This document shows positions 35,823 to 46,100 of a stretch of DNA of 64,000 nt, one piece after another. Source of the DNA: Ophiura sarsii (taxonomy: Eukaryota; Echinodermata; Ophiuroidea; Amphilepidida; Ophiuridae). The number at the start of each line of letters is the position of its first letter. Within the stretch, counting starts at the first letter, position 1. The notes under the pieces are model-generated. The model was not told the DNA's origin. It made no database searches and was given only the letters and a program-made list of their open reading frames with translations. The translations under genes were made by a program, and so were the position numbers. The stretch lies in contig CM069446.1 in assembly GCA_035610835.1 (NCBI GenBank), positions 48,585,625 to 48,649,624 of the forward strand. Direction: 5' to 3'.

Positions 35823-36494
35823 AAGACATTCAGAGTATTTTTATACTTGCCATTTTTTTGTCCATTATTTTTTTATTTGTAGTAATCATGTGCTAATATT
35901 TATGTGTTGTTGCAATAACAATGAATACAACATAAAATCATTCTATGGATATTTATTCTTTTTTTATTGTAGAAATATAATATAAACATGTTGTTAAGAA
36001 AACAAGGTCACTTCGACACTCTCTTCATGCAAATGTCATATCGTCAGCCTGCTTCGATAATTGCCTAAGAAATGTTGAATAGCAACATTAATTATAGTGC
36101 AGTTGAATTCCAACAGGAGCAGTAACTGTTGGATAGAATTAGGTTGGAGATAACTTTAAGTGAAATGTGGCTTGTTATAGGCCTAATAATACGAGTTAAT
36201 ATGACCCATTTTAAACATTTTACATCATTATTACAATCTGCCTAACTCACAAAGCCGACTTAGGCAGCATTGAAATTGTGCATTTATCAACACTTTTAAT
36301 TGGTCAATGACTTAGGTATTATTACAGCATGTGCATAATGTAAAAGTCATGATTTATGCAAAAAGCTCTATTTCAGGCTGACGATATGTAATGTGATCAA
36401 GCAAAATCAGTCTGAAGTCGAAAATGTCACATATTCAGTTTTCTACTTGATTTTATATTGGCATTTGAATGCAACATTTTTGCTGAAAACCCCA

Positions 36495-36741
36495 TTAACA
36501 CTTTCCACGCGGCTATTATTTTTACCATACACAAAACAGATTTTCCAGAAACCTTTCACAATTTTCAAAGTCTATCTCAAGGATTACTGACCTAATACTA
36601 GGCATGTTTGTACTTATGTCAATGCATTTCTCATGATGATTCTAAATATGTTAATGAAATTCAATAATTTTGACATTTTTGAAACATTTTGTGAAATTTT
36701 GGAATGTCGTCTGCATCCGCCTGCCGCGTGGAAAGTGTTAA
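36495..36741 (+). mobile_element. AACACTTTCC-type TTAA MITE, complete copy
   Basis: The ends TTAACACTTTCCACGCGG and CCGCGTGGAAAGTGTTAA are perfect inverses with TTAA at both borders. Related copies lie at 33266-33462 and 62593-62815. Confidence 0.85.
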
Positions 36742-36868
36742 GAATGGATAAGTAATTTCAAAGATATGAGTAAATAAAGGGGCTTTAAAAACAAAAGAAA
36801 ATTCTATCCTCTGTCTGGTTATATCTGAAAATCAATATTTCCAACTTACGATTGATTTTGTTTGATTA

Positions 36869-37125
36869 CATCATATCGAGGGTTGAGCACCAGAAGGCCC
36901 GTAACTCAAGAAATGCTATTTTGAGATAATCAATATTTTGGACTCATTACAATACACTGTAGCACCCAACTTATAACTCTAATTTTAGTCAAATTCAGAG
37001 TGTTTATGAGTTATCACTTTATGGTTTTGAAAATCTAGGTTATATGGATTATTTTTGTACCAAAATATAAATTTGCCCAAAATTTAAGTTATGGCCTTCT
37101 GGTACTCAACCCTCGTTATATGATG
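36869..37125. mobile_element. Inverted-repeat element with 39-bp arms
   Basis: The left arm holds GAGGGTTGAGCACCAGAAGG and the right arm its near-inverse CCTTCTGGTACTCAACCCTC. Both arms begin or end with CATCATAT. No coding capacity. Confidence 0.7.
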
Positions 37126-37720
37126 ACCATTTCTATGGATCTTGTTAACAAAAGGGGGTGCTATTAAATGGTGTTCCTATACTCTAATCCAATATATTTC
37201 CTTGTAATTGATTGCATAATTCTCTGCTCAAAATACAAAAAGACTCAAAATTGTTTCAATTAATTTGAAGCTAAAATATAAAATGAGTATTATACTAATG
37301 CAAATCTTAACACATTCAAGCTTAATTTGCAGTTCATAATTACACTTTAATTATTTGTAACAACTTTATAATAAAATGACCTGCAAATGTTTTATACTTG
37401 CATTTTCAACAAGTATTTGCAACACCAAAATGTACTCATCTTGAAATATTTCATGAGATATCATGGAAGTAATTAAGCAAATATCCCCTTTTTCTCGTGA
37501 AGTTTAAAGAAATTGAAATTGCATTTACTAACTAATAACAAATACCCATTGAAAGTACCCACAATAATGGATACACAAGAAGTGTCTAGATATCTATAGC
37601 TGTCATAAAATTTGAGGTTTACTTGAAGTGGAATATCTTCTTTGAATTGTTGGGGCATGAAAACCGATGATGTGCATTATTTTTGTTTTGATTTTGATTG
37701 TTGTGAATATGGTATTAGTA

Positions 37721-38367
37721 TACAGACCAACTTCGCTTATCCGACCCTCTGAATGAGCCCAAAAGAAACTACCTTTTTTACAGCGTAATCACCTTATTTT
37801 TACACTCTGAAGCATTTGAATTCCCTTTTGATGTTGGTAGTGCTGCTTAGTGCTTAAATAATGCATTTTTACTGTAATTACCCCTCATTCAGTACCCTGC
37901 TATTGTCCCAATTTGAGCACTTCAGGACAGTCAATGCAGAATTACACATACTTCGATTATCCAGATTTATCACTTGTCCGGATTACAGGTTGGACTGTAC
38001 TATCAGTAAAGAAGTAAAGACTTATATATTTAATCAATTCCCACTTCCCTTATCCAACCCTCTGAATGATCCCAAAAGAAAATATGTTTTTTACAGCGTA
38101 ATCACCTTATTTTCACACTCTGAAGCATTTGAATTCCCCTTTTGATGGTGGTAGTGCTGCTTAGTGCTTAAATAATGCATTTTCACTGTAATTACCTCTC
38201 ATTCAGTACCCTGCTATTGTCCCAATTTGAGAACTTGAGCACTTGAGGACAGTCAATTCAGAATTACACATAATTTGCTCATCCAGATTTATCACTTGTC
38301 CAGATTACCGAGGTTGGGAAGTACTATCAGTATAGAAGGAAAGACTAATATATATTTAATCAATTCA
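37721..38367. repeat. About 314-bp tandem duplication of a pogo/Tigger-like MITE
   Basis: Two units start near 37728 and 38042 and share almost all their length. The first is bounded by TACAGACCAACTTCGCTTAT and GATTACAGGTTGGACTGTA, resembling the TTATCCGA/TCCGGATTA ends of pogo/Tigger elements with a TA duplication. Both units share TTAGTGCTTAAATAATGCAT. Confidence 0.65.
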
Positions 38368-39116
38368 ACCTGTAATGGTTTTTAAGATGGATTAGAGCAA
38401 TCAGTGCAAATATCCTTGTAGCCGGACCGTGAGCAGATTACTGAACATAACCGAGTCCTTTTGCATATAGTTAGGATTCATTCATTCACAATAATTCTTC
38501 TTACGTTTTCAACTCTTCGTAGGAAGATTGTTTAAGAATTCATAATTAAATCTTCGTCAAATAAGACCAATATTAAAGACCCGAGTCCAACTTAATAAAG
38601 AAGAATTCTTTACAATTCTTCTGAACGAGGCTCAAGAAGATCCACTTAAGAATCTTAACTGTTATAAAAAGGACCCAGATTACTGAACAAGGCATTGATT
38701 AAATCAGAATTGATCAACGCTTGGGTTCAATCACTATGAAGCAGAAGAGGTTGCGGTTGCTACGTGGATGCTGGTCATAATATTAATCTCAAAAACAATT
38801 TAACATTTTAAATATTATCTAATTATTTAATTGATATTTTTAATTTAATGCTTCAAAATGACTGACAGTATACAGAGCAGTCTACTTTATCGTGAATTGC
38901 AATTCTAAAGGTTTTATTAACTTTGTTTAAAAAGTTGCATTTATCTAAGTTTTGAACTGTAAAAAGATGGAATTATTTTTGTGCAAACCATGCTTTCAAA
39001 AAAGAATAATAATTAAAATATTTTTTATAATGAATATTTTTGTAGACTTCTATTTTATTGCGACTGATACATGATTGATGATGATAGTCATGAAGTAGAA
39101 AGAAAGTAAAATAGGG

Positions 39117-39374
39117 CATTAGGCGACGAAAAAACACACCCTGTTTTACGGGCGGATGGATCTGTCAAGTAGGGTCGGTTGGTTGGATTTTTCTATTCTT
39201 TTTTTATTTTTATATATTTTTATTTTGTACCTTTTTTTTGTAAAAATCTGCAAAAATCAGGATTTTGTTTAAAAATGTGTCAACAAAATTTTCGCCAGAT
39301 TTTCAGCCAAGAAAAAGGCTGATTTTACATAATTTGATAATAAAAAAATCTATTTTGTTTCCTCTCGCCTTGGA
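39117..39374 (+). mobile_element. GGCAACGAA-type MITE, left part
   Basis: It starts TTAGGCGACGAAAAAACACA and carries the subterminal CTGTCAAGTAGGGTCGGTTG word of this family, then AAAAAGGCTGATTTTACATA in the interior. The LINE at 39375 abuts its truncated right side. Confidence 0.65.
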
Positions 39375-41460
39375 TCTTCTTCTTCTTCTTCGGCCTCCGT
39401 CAGATATGACGATTGGCTGCCATACGATCACATCTCCGGATCATCTTTCTCCAAGCTACTCTGTCTTGTGCCAGACGCTTGGCCTTTATAAGACTCATAC
39501 CAGTCCATTCCTTGATGTTGTCAAACCATTGTTTCCTTTGACGACCTCTTTTCCTGCTGCCATCCACTTTCCCTTCTATGATGTGGAGTGCCAGTAAGCT
39601 ACCACTGCCTCTAATGATGTGCCCAAAGTAGGCCAGCTTTCTTTTGATAAGCTCTCCTAGCAGTTGTCTCTTTACACCAAGTTCTTTCAGGATACTAATG
39701 TTGGTTCTTTTCTCCTTCCAGTTAACTCTTAACATTCTTCTCCAGATCCACATTTCAGCAGCCATTATGCGATTTTCATCTGCTTTGATTAGAGTCCATC
39801 CCTCCAGACCGTAAAGGAGCACGCTCCATACCAATGCTTTTACAATCTTTGTTTTAAGGTTTGTTGTGAGGTTGCGGTCATTCCATAGGTCCTGGAGTTC
39901 TATCATCCTTCCCTTGGCCATTCCGATTCTAGCTCTTATATCAGCTGTGCAACTGGCAGATGTAGTTTTCACAGAGCCTAGGTATTTGAAGCGACTGACT
40001 TGTTCAACATCCTCATCATCGATTGAGATATTATGCACAGGCTGTTCTTCTCCAGTTGTTAGAAGTTTTGTCTTTTTGACATTGAGCTTGAGATTTAGCT
40101 TCCTGCCTGCATCATTTACAGCTGATGTTAGCCTCTCGATGTCTTCTTCAGAGGTTTCAAAAAGTGCAGTGTCATCGGCATATCTGAGATTTGAAATTGG
40201 TGTACCGCCTACTTTTATCCCATACTGGTTTACATCAGCGTCTCTCATGACTTTTTCTGTGTAGGAGACGAACATGTGTGGTGAAGCAATACATCCCTGC
40301 CTCACACCTTTACCTAGGTTGAATTCATCTGTGTTTTCACCATACCATCTGATCTTTGCCTTCTGATTCACATAGAGGGATTGAAGCAGTGCTACAAGAT
40401 GTGCTGGAAATCCCATCTCTATCATTGCAGAGAAAAGCTTGATGTGGCTCACAGAGTCAAATGCTTTAGAATAATCTATGAACATGATGAAAGCTTTCTG
40501 ACCTATTGCAATGATTTTCTCCATCAAGATCTGCAGACAAACCAGCATATCGACAGTACCTCTGCCTTTCCTGTAGGCGGCTTGCTCTTCTGGAAGTTCT
40601 TGATCTAGTTTGGCTTTCAGGCGTAAGATAATGATCATCAGTAGCACCTTACTTGTATGGCTGATGAGGGCAATTGTCCTGTAGTTGGAGCACTGTTTGC
40701 GGTCGCCTGATTTGAACAGCATGACAAATTCTTGCACTTTCCAGTCATTTGGCCAGTCGCATTTGATCCAGATGCATGTACATAACTGATGTAGTGCTTT
40801 AATTCCATGCTGGCCTGTTGATTTTATGAGCTCAGCAGGAATCCCATCAAGGCCTGGTGATTTCCCATCCTTGAGTTTCTTGACAGCATACATCACTTCA
40901 TCCATTAGCGGTGGAGGTTCCATGTCATCGTCAAATGCTCTGTTCATTTTTGTCAGTGGTGTTTCTCCATCTGGACTTTCAAAGAGTGAGGCACCGTACT
41001 CTCTCCATCTGTTCATGATATTTGATGGTTCACTTATCACTGCTCCATCTGTGTTTTTTACACATGCTTGGTTTGATGGAGTTGATTTATTTCGGAGTGA
41101 TCTAATCTGATTGAACATTGCTTTGGATTTTCCAGTTGCATCAAAGTCCTTTATTTGTAGACATTGCTCTTCAAGCCATACTGCCTTATCCCTTCTGATT
41201 TGTCTTTGAATTTCAGCATGCACTTCTTTATATCGCTCTACTTTGGCTGGTGAGATTTGCTTGCGTAGTTGACTTTTTTCCTCGGCTAGTTTCAACACTT
41301 CTTTGCTGATCCATGGTTTCTTTGGGGATCTTTTGACTCTTCCAAGCGTCTCCTCAGCTGTTTCAGATAAGATGGTTTGTAAGTCATCCATAGTGATTCT
41401 GGAGATATGTTAGATGGGTCTTGAAGGAGAGCTTCTGTTTCAAATCGCTTTTCTGTCTCG
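39375..41460 (-). mobile_element. RTE-like LINE with an uninterrupted 663-codon RT frame
   Basis: A single frame runs from a Met at 41391 to the stop at 39400. It continues upstream of that Met to about 41.46 kb without a stop. RT blocks seen: KDGKSPGLDGIPAELIKS, QCSNYRTIALISHTSKVLL, MFIDYSKAFDSVSH, GVRQGCIASPHMFVSY and the catalytic NLRYADDTALF. The C-terminal part has LLYGLEGWTL, WIWRRMLRVNWKEKRTN and AYFGHIIRGSG, typical of RTE-type endonuclease-RT proteins. The endonuclease is missing, so the copy is 5'-truncated. It ends in a (GAA)n tail at 39375-39391, as RTE elements often do. The intact frame indicates recent insertion. Clade assignment is from motifs only. Confidence 0.88.
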
Positions 41461-41556
41461 CCTTAGATCAGCACTTACAGAATGCCTCAAAGAACACTAT
41501 GTCAGAACTGAAACTAACCAATCCACCCTTGCACCTGGTGGAACATTCCAAACTTG

Positions 41557-41850
41557 GGCGAGGAAAAAAACACCTGTTTTACGGGCCCGACTGACCCACT
41601 TTTTGCGTTTTTCAAGATTTTTATTTTTAGAATTTTAGAAAAAAATCTCAAATCATGTAAAATTGTTACATCGACCAACCAACCGTTTGTTGGCCGAAAA
41701 TCTGTTTTTCACAATTTGTTTTTAAAAATCCTGCTTTTGCAGATTTTGGTGACATTTAGGTAAAAAACAACAACAAAAAGACCAACCGACCCTACTTGAC
41801 AGGTCCGTCCACCCGTAAAACAGGGAGAGAGTTTCGTCGCATTACAGGGC
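41557..41850 (-). mobile_element. GGCAACGAA-type MITE, reverse copy
   Basis: The left side reads GGGCGAGGAAAAAAACACCT then GTTTTACGGGCCCGAC. The right side reads CCCTACTTGACAGGTCCGTC followed by ACCCGTAAAACAGGG and TTTCGTCGCATTA. The copy adjoins the RTE-like LINE. Confidence 0.65.
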
Positions 41851-41875
41851 AGACATACCATACATACATAAGTCA

Positions 41876-42177
41876 GTCTGCACAAAACAAATTAGACTGG
41901 GTCTAACTTTAAGCCTGGTCTAAATGAAGGACCATTTTATTATGTTATATCCCTTGTTAGTGTATTATACTCCCTTACAAAGTTCAAAAGTAAAATTAGG
42001 GTCACCCAATTAGCCTAATATAACACTAACATGTATTGCCCCATTTAAGCTCCATGAATTAATACAGGATGAGCTTGTTTAAGCATAAGAAATCCTATCT
42101 GGGAGGACTATTCTTCAGTTTTAGACTAGGTCAAATTCTAAATTTTGACCGGGTCTAAGTTGCTTTGTGCACACCGA
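41876..42177. mobile_element. Inverted-repeat element
   Basis: The left end has TCTGCACAAAACAAATTAGA followed by CTGGGTCTAA. The right end has GACCGGGTCTAAGTTGCTTT followed by GTGCACACC. These are imperfect inverses. No coding frame. Confidence 0.55.
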
Positions 42178-42851
42178 TCATAGAAAGTTACTTTTCTCTG
42201 CAGGAAGGATATACAGTTTGCCAGAGAGATATGGAATGCTGTCTATATCAAGAAGGAAACCAACCCCACTCTTAAAACGGCAAGACTTCAAAATTTGAGA
42301 CTACCGGTATTTGACTTTGTGCTGAAAACATCAACCGCAAATCTCCTTCAATCTCAGAAAATTGATATTCGTTTTTTGTAAGCGAAATGTTGGATGACCA
42401 GTCTGAGCAAGCCTAAATTGAATTAAGCATTCATTATAGACCAGAAGCTACTTTGTAACTTTTTGAAAATATGTGACCCATGTTGGAGGCTCGAGTCAAA
42501 TCCAAGTTATTGGTATGACTTGAAAGAATATAGTTTAAGCTTTAAAATGATATCATGTTGATAAGGTAATTGGACGTTCTAATCAACGGAATATGATTTG
42601 AAAAAGCATATTTGTTTCTATTATTTTCTTTATATTTTACACAAAATATATTGGCCTCTATCTCAAAACTATGTTTGCCGACAACAATATGTTGCTCCTG
42701 GTCCTATACTTTGTTGTGCAAAATTGAAAAACACCAGAAGCTAAAATTTAGCAACCAAGGGTAAAAATCTCCCAGCTCCTGTTTAACTTGAGTCTTTGAG
42801 TCTTTAAGATTTGGACTCAAGTGGTAAGAACTCATAACTCAAACTCCAGAG

Positions 42852-43115
42852 TTATGATCGTCTGGTTTGATGGCATGCAAAGCATAGTTACAGTTCTGCG
42901 AGTCTATAAAAGAATCTATGACCACCGATGGTTTAGAAAATTGTCTATATCATAAATTGCTGTTATCTTTAACGGCCAGAATTTTTGAGTTCAATTGCCT
43001 CTTCTTCCGGTTCAACATTTTGTTTAGAAGTTTGATCTTCTGATTTGATGGCATGTATGGCGTAGTTACAGCTCTGTGGGTCTATCCATGACCATCGATA
43101 GGTTACAGGATGGCG
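42852..43115 (-). pseudogene. Two degenerate copies of the COQ3 last exon
   Basis: The segment at about 42963-43115 repeats the COQ3 terminal exon, reading RWSWIDPQSCNYAIHAIKSE on the minus strand, but its last codons end early (LKNSGR then stop). It lacks the 5' part of the exon (the GMMYNPV region) and a usable acceptor. A second, more decayed copy lies at about 42852-42940. Both sit directly downstream of the real exon at 43194-43381. They are nonfunctional duplicates unless transcripts show otherwise. Confidence 0.8.
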
Positions 43116-43193
43116 TATAAGGCATAGTGATAAAAAAAAAGCTATGACTGCCAATGGGTTACAAAGTAAACAGTTCTATATTATATATTGCTG

Positions 43194-46100
43194 TTATCTT
43201 TCACGGCCAGAATTTTTGAGTTCAATTTCCTCTTCTTCAGGTTCAACATTTTGTTCAGATGTATGATCTTCTGATTTGATGGCATGTATGGCGTAGTTAC
43301 AGCTCTGTGGGTCTATCCATGACCACCGATGGGTTACAGGATTGTACATCATACCTTTGACTAGTTTCACATAGCAACCATCTGAAATAATAAAAAAAAA
43401 TTATAATTAGTGTTACGGTCCGTTCATACGCTCTCAGTTGCACATCGGCCGACGACGCTGGATAAAACTTGACATTGCTTTAACTTGCGCATAAATATCC
43501 GTCAACGTCGGGTGATGAGCAACGACAGGAGTATGAACGGACCATTAAGAGCAAGGAGAAAAATAAGCGGGCTCTGGGAGATTTTTACCCAACGGTTGCC
43601 AAGATTTAGCTCCCGGGGTTTTTCAGTTTTTACACAGTAAAGTAAAAACGGGAGCTACTTTTGAAAAAGTAGCTCCCGGTTCATGAATGCTTATTTTTCT
43701 CCTTGATTAAGAGTCGGAGGCCTTCATAGATTTAGATTTAATAGTGGCAGGTAGTAGAATGTATAATGTTATGATGAAAAGAAAACAAATTGCATACATA
43801 GTCGATTCTCTCAACAACAAAATAATTGTTTGAAAGAAATCGCACCACACAGGTTTTTACAAAATGTTTTCGAGACAAAAGTCACAGGAAGATGTAAAAC
43901 TTGAGTCAAGTCATCGTGCGTTTGAGTAACCACATTAATGTTATGTATAAGGCAACAAAAAAAAGAAGGTTCAGATGACATGAGAGACTGAAAATCTAAT
44001 GCGGTCTGCGGATTTTTTTTTCAATTTTTTTTCTTCAATTTAGACCTGATCGTCATTTGTTTGGTCAAAAAGTTGGATTTTGCAAGATTTTTTTGAGAAA
44101 ATTGAAAAAGAAAAAAAAAAATGGAAAAAAAATTGAACAAAAAATTGGAAAAAAAAAAAAAAAATGAAAAAAAAAAAAAAAATCCACTAAAAAAAAAGCT
44201 TACGCGAGCGGTTTCGGGAATGCGCGCGGGTCATCATTGTTCTTTGATAATATAAATAGAAAGTGTTAGATACGATGTTATTGCACTGAGAAAAACTTGA
44301 GAACAGATGGGAGAACAGTGTACAACAACATCTTAAGTGGTAGATACAATGTTATTGCACTCACAATCCTATAAAAGTAGAAGGCAATACTGACGTAAGT
44401 GGTAGATACAATGTTATTGCACTCACAATCCTATAAAAGTAGAAGGCAATACTGACGTAAGTGGTAGATACAATGTTATTGCACTCACAATCCTATAAAA
44501 GTAGAAGGCAATACTGACGTAAGTGGTAGATACAATGTTATTGCACTCACAATCCTATAAAAGTAGAAGGCAATACTGACGTAAGTGGTAAAGACAATGT
44601 TATTGCAGGCAACCATAAAATTGTAGTGCACTTATGACATTTTTTGTATTTATTAATTTAAAATTAATTTTGATTTAAAATTAATTTTGATTTAAAATTA
44701 ATTTAAGACTAATTTTTTAATTCATAAATTAATTAAATTTGTTTTAAAACTTCAAAATTAGCTAAAAGTGTGCACAATTACCTACTCTTCAAAATATGTA
44801 AAAAAGTCAATTTTGCAAAAAATGTTACTTACGATGAATCGTTTCTCAATTTTCCTAAAGTCAAGTCATGTCAGTCTAATAGGTCAAGTCACTGGTTGGT
44901 TCAAGTCAAGTCACTGTACGGTTCAAGTTGCATCAAGTCACTTTGAATATGATATTTGCCTTATGTACTGATAATACTATACCTGTCGAGTCATGTTGAG
45001 GTTATTTTTATAGGCAGTATAGCCATAATATTTATTTTGACAGACAAAATTGTTCAGACTCAAATTAATCACGATAGTTTCGCATCCGACTTGAGTCAAG
45101 TCAAGTCAGGTCTATTGGAAAAGTGACTTGAGTCAAGTCTTTCAAAACATTTTGACTTTTGAGACTAGGTCATAAGTCATGGCAAGTATTGCTATCATCG
45201 ACTCGAGTCAAGTCAAGCCACTTTTGTTGGTAAAAACTCTATGGTTCTACTATCAACTTGTCAAAATATTTTTGAAATTTGGACTTACAATCTTCCAGCA
45301 TTCTCTCCAGCTGTTCTGGTGGTATAAACTTTTCCCAATCGTGTGTGCCATGTGGAACAACCCTGAGTATATCTTCAGCTCCTACTACAGCCAACATGTA
45401 AGATATCCAAGTCTTGTTGATGGTAGTGAATATCAGGGAGCCACCGGGCTAGAATAATCAATGAGAAATACAGCAAAACCAAAGTAAATATAGGTGGTAT
45501 AAACTTTTCCCAATCGTTTGTGCCATGTGGAACAACCCTGAGTATATCTTCAGCTCCTACTACATCCAACATGTAAGATATCCAAGTCTTGTTGATTGTA
45601 GTGAATATTGACGTCGTGTCGGTTGAGATTGGCACTGTCGGTTCATCTGACATGGGAATCATGGAATTATGATGGTCAAAAGTAAACAGATGAAAATTGT
45701 TCGCGCGCTATGCACGCATATGTGTCCCCAAAATGCAATATAATTTGGTACAAGCCTGTTTAGAGCCAAAATGTACCTCAATCGAGCCAAAAATAATAAG
45801 TGTATAGTGTATAGCTACAGGCATACATCTTTATTCAGAACATGTTGTCGGTTCACTTTCATTTCTTGCCCCCCAATATCAATAACCTAGTTCGCCACTG
45901 CTTCAACTTTTACTACAGCCAACATGTAAGATATCCAAGTCTTGTTGATGGTAGTGAATATTAGGGAGCCACCGGGCTAGAATAATCAATGAGAAATACA
46001 GCATAACCAATTATGCAACTCGCCAACGAATATGTGTCACTATAAAACGGCTCACTTTGCCATATAAAATCAACATTATTATGGTTAAAGGTAGTTGTTC

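Noticed and set aside
39400..41391. A host gene for a 663-residue protein
   Set aside because: Its RT motifs, single-exon structure and (GAA)n tail show a LINE insertion.
44337..44607. CRISPR-like array of 62-bp units
   Set aside because: Whole units repeat without unique spacers, so it is a plain tandem repeat.
45375..45662. A single exon running from SDEPTVPIS through IPPIFTL as part of COQ3
   Set aside because: It combines a truncated duplicate exon with intron sequence; the intact exon at 45289-45448 has the conserved PGGSL start and EQLERMLED end.
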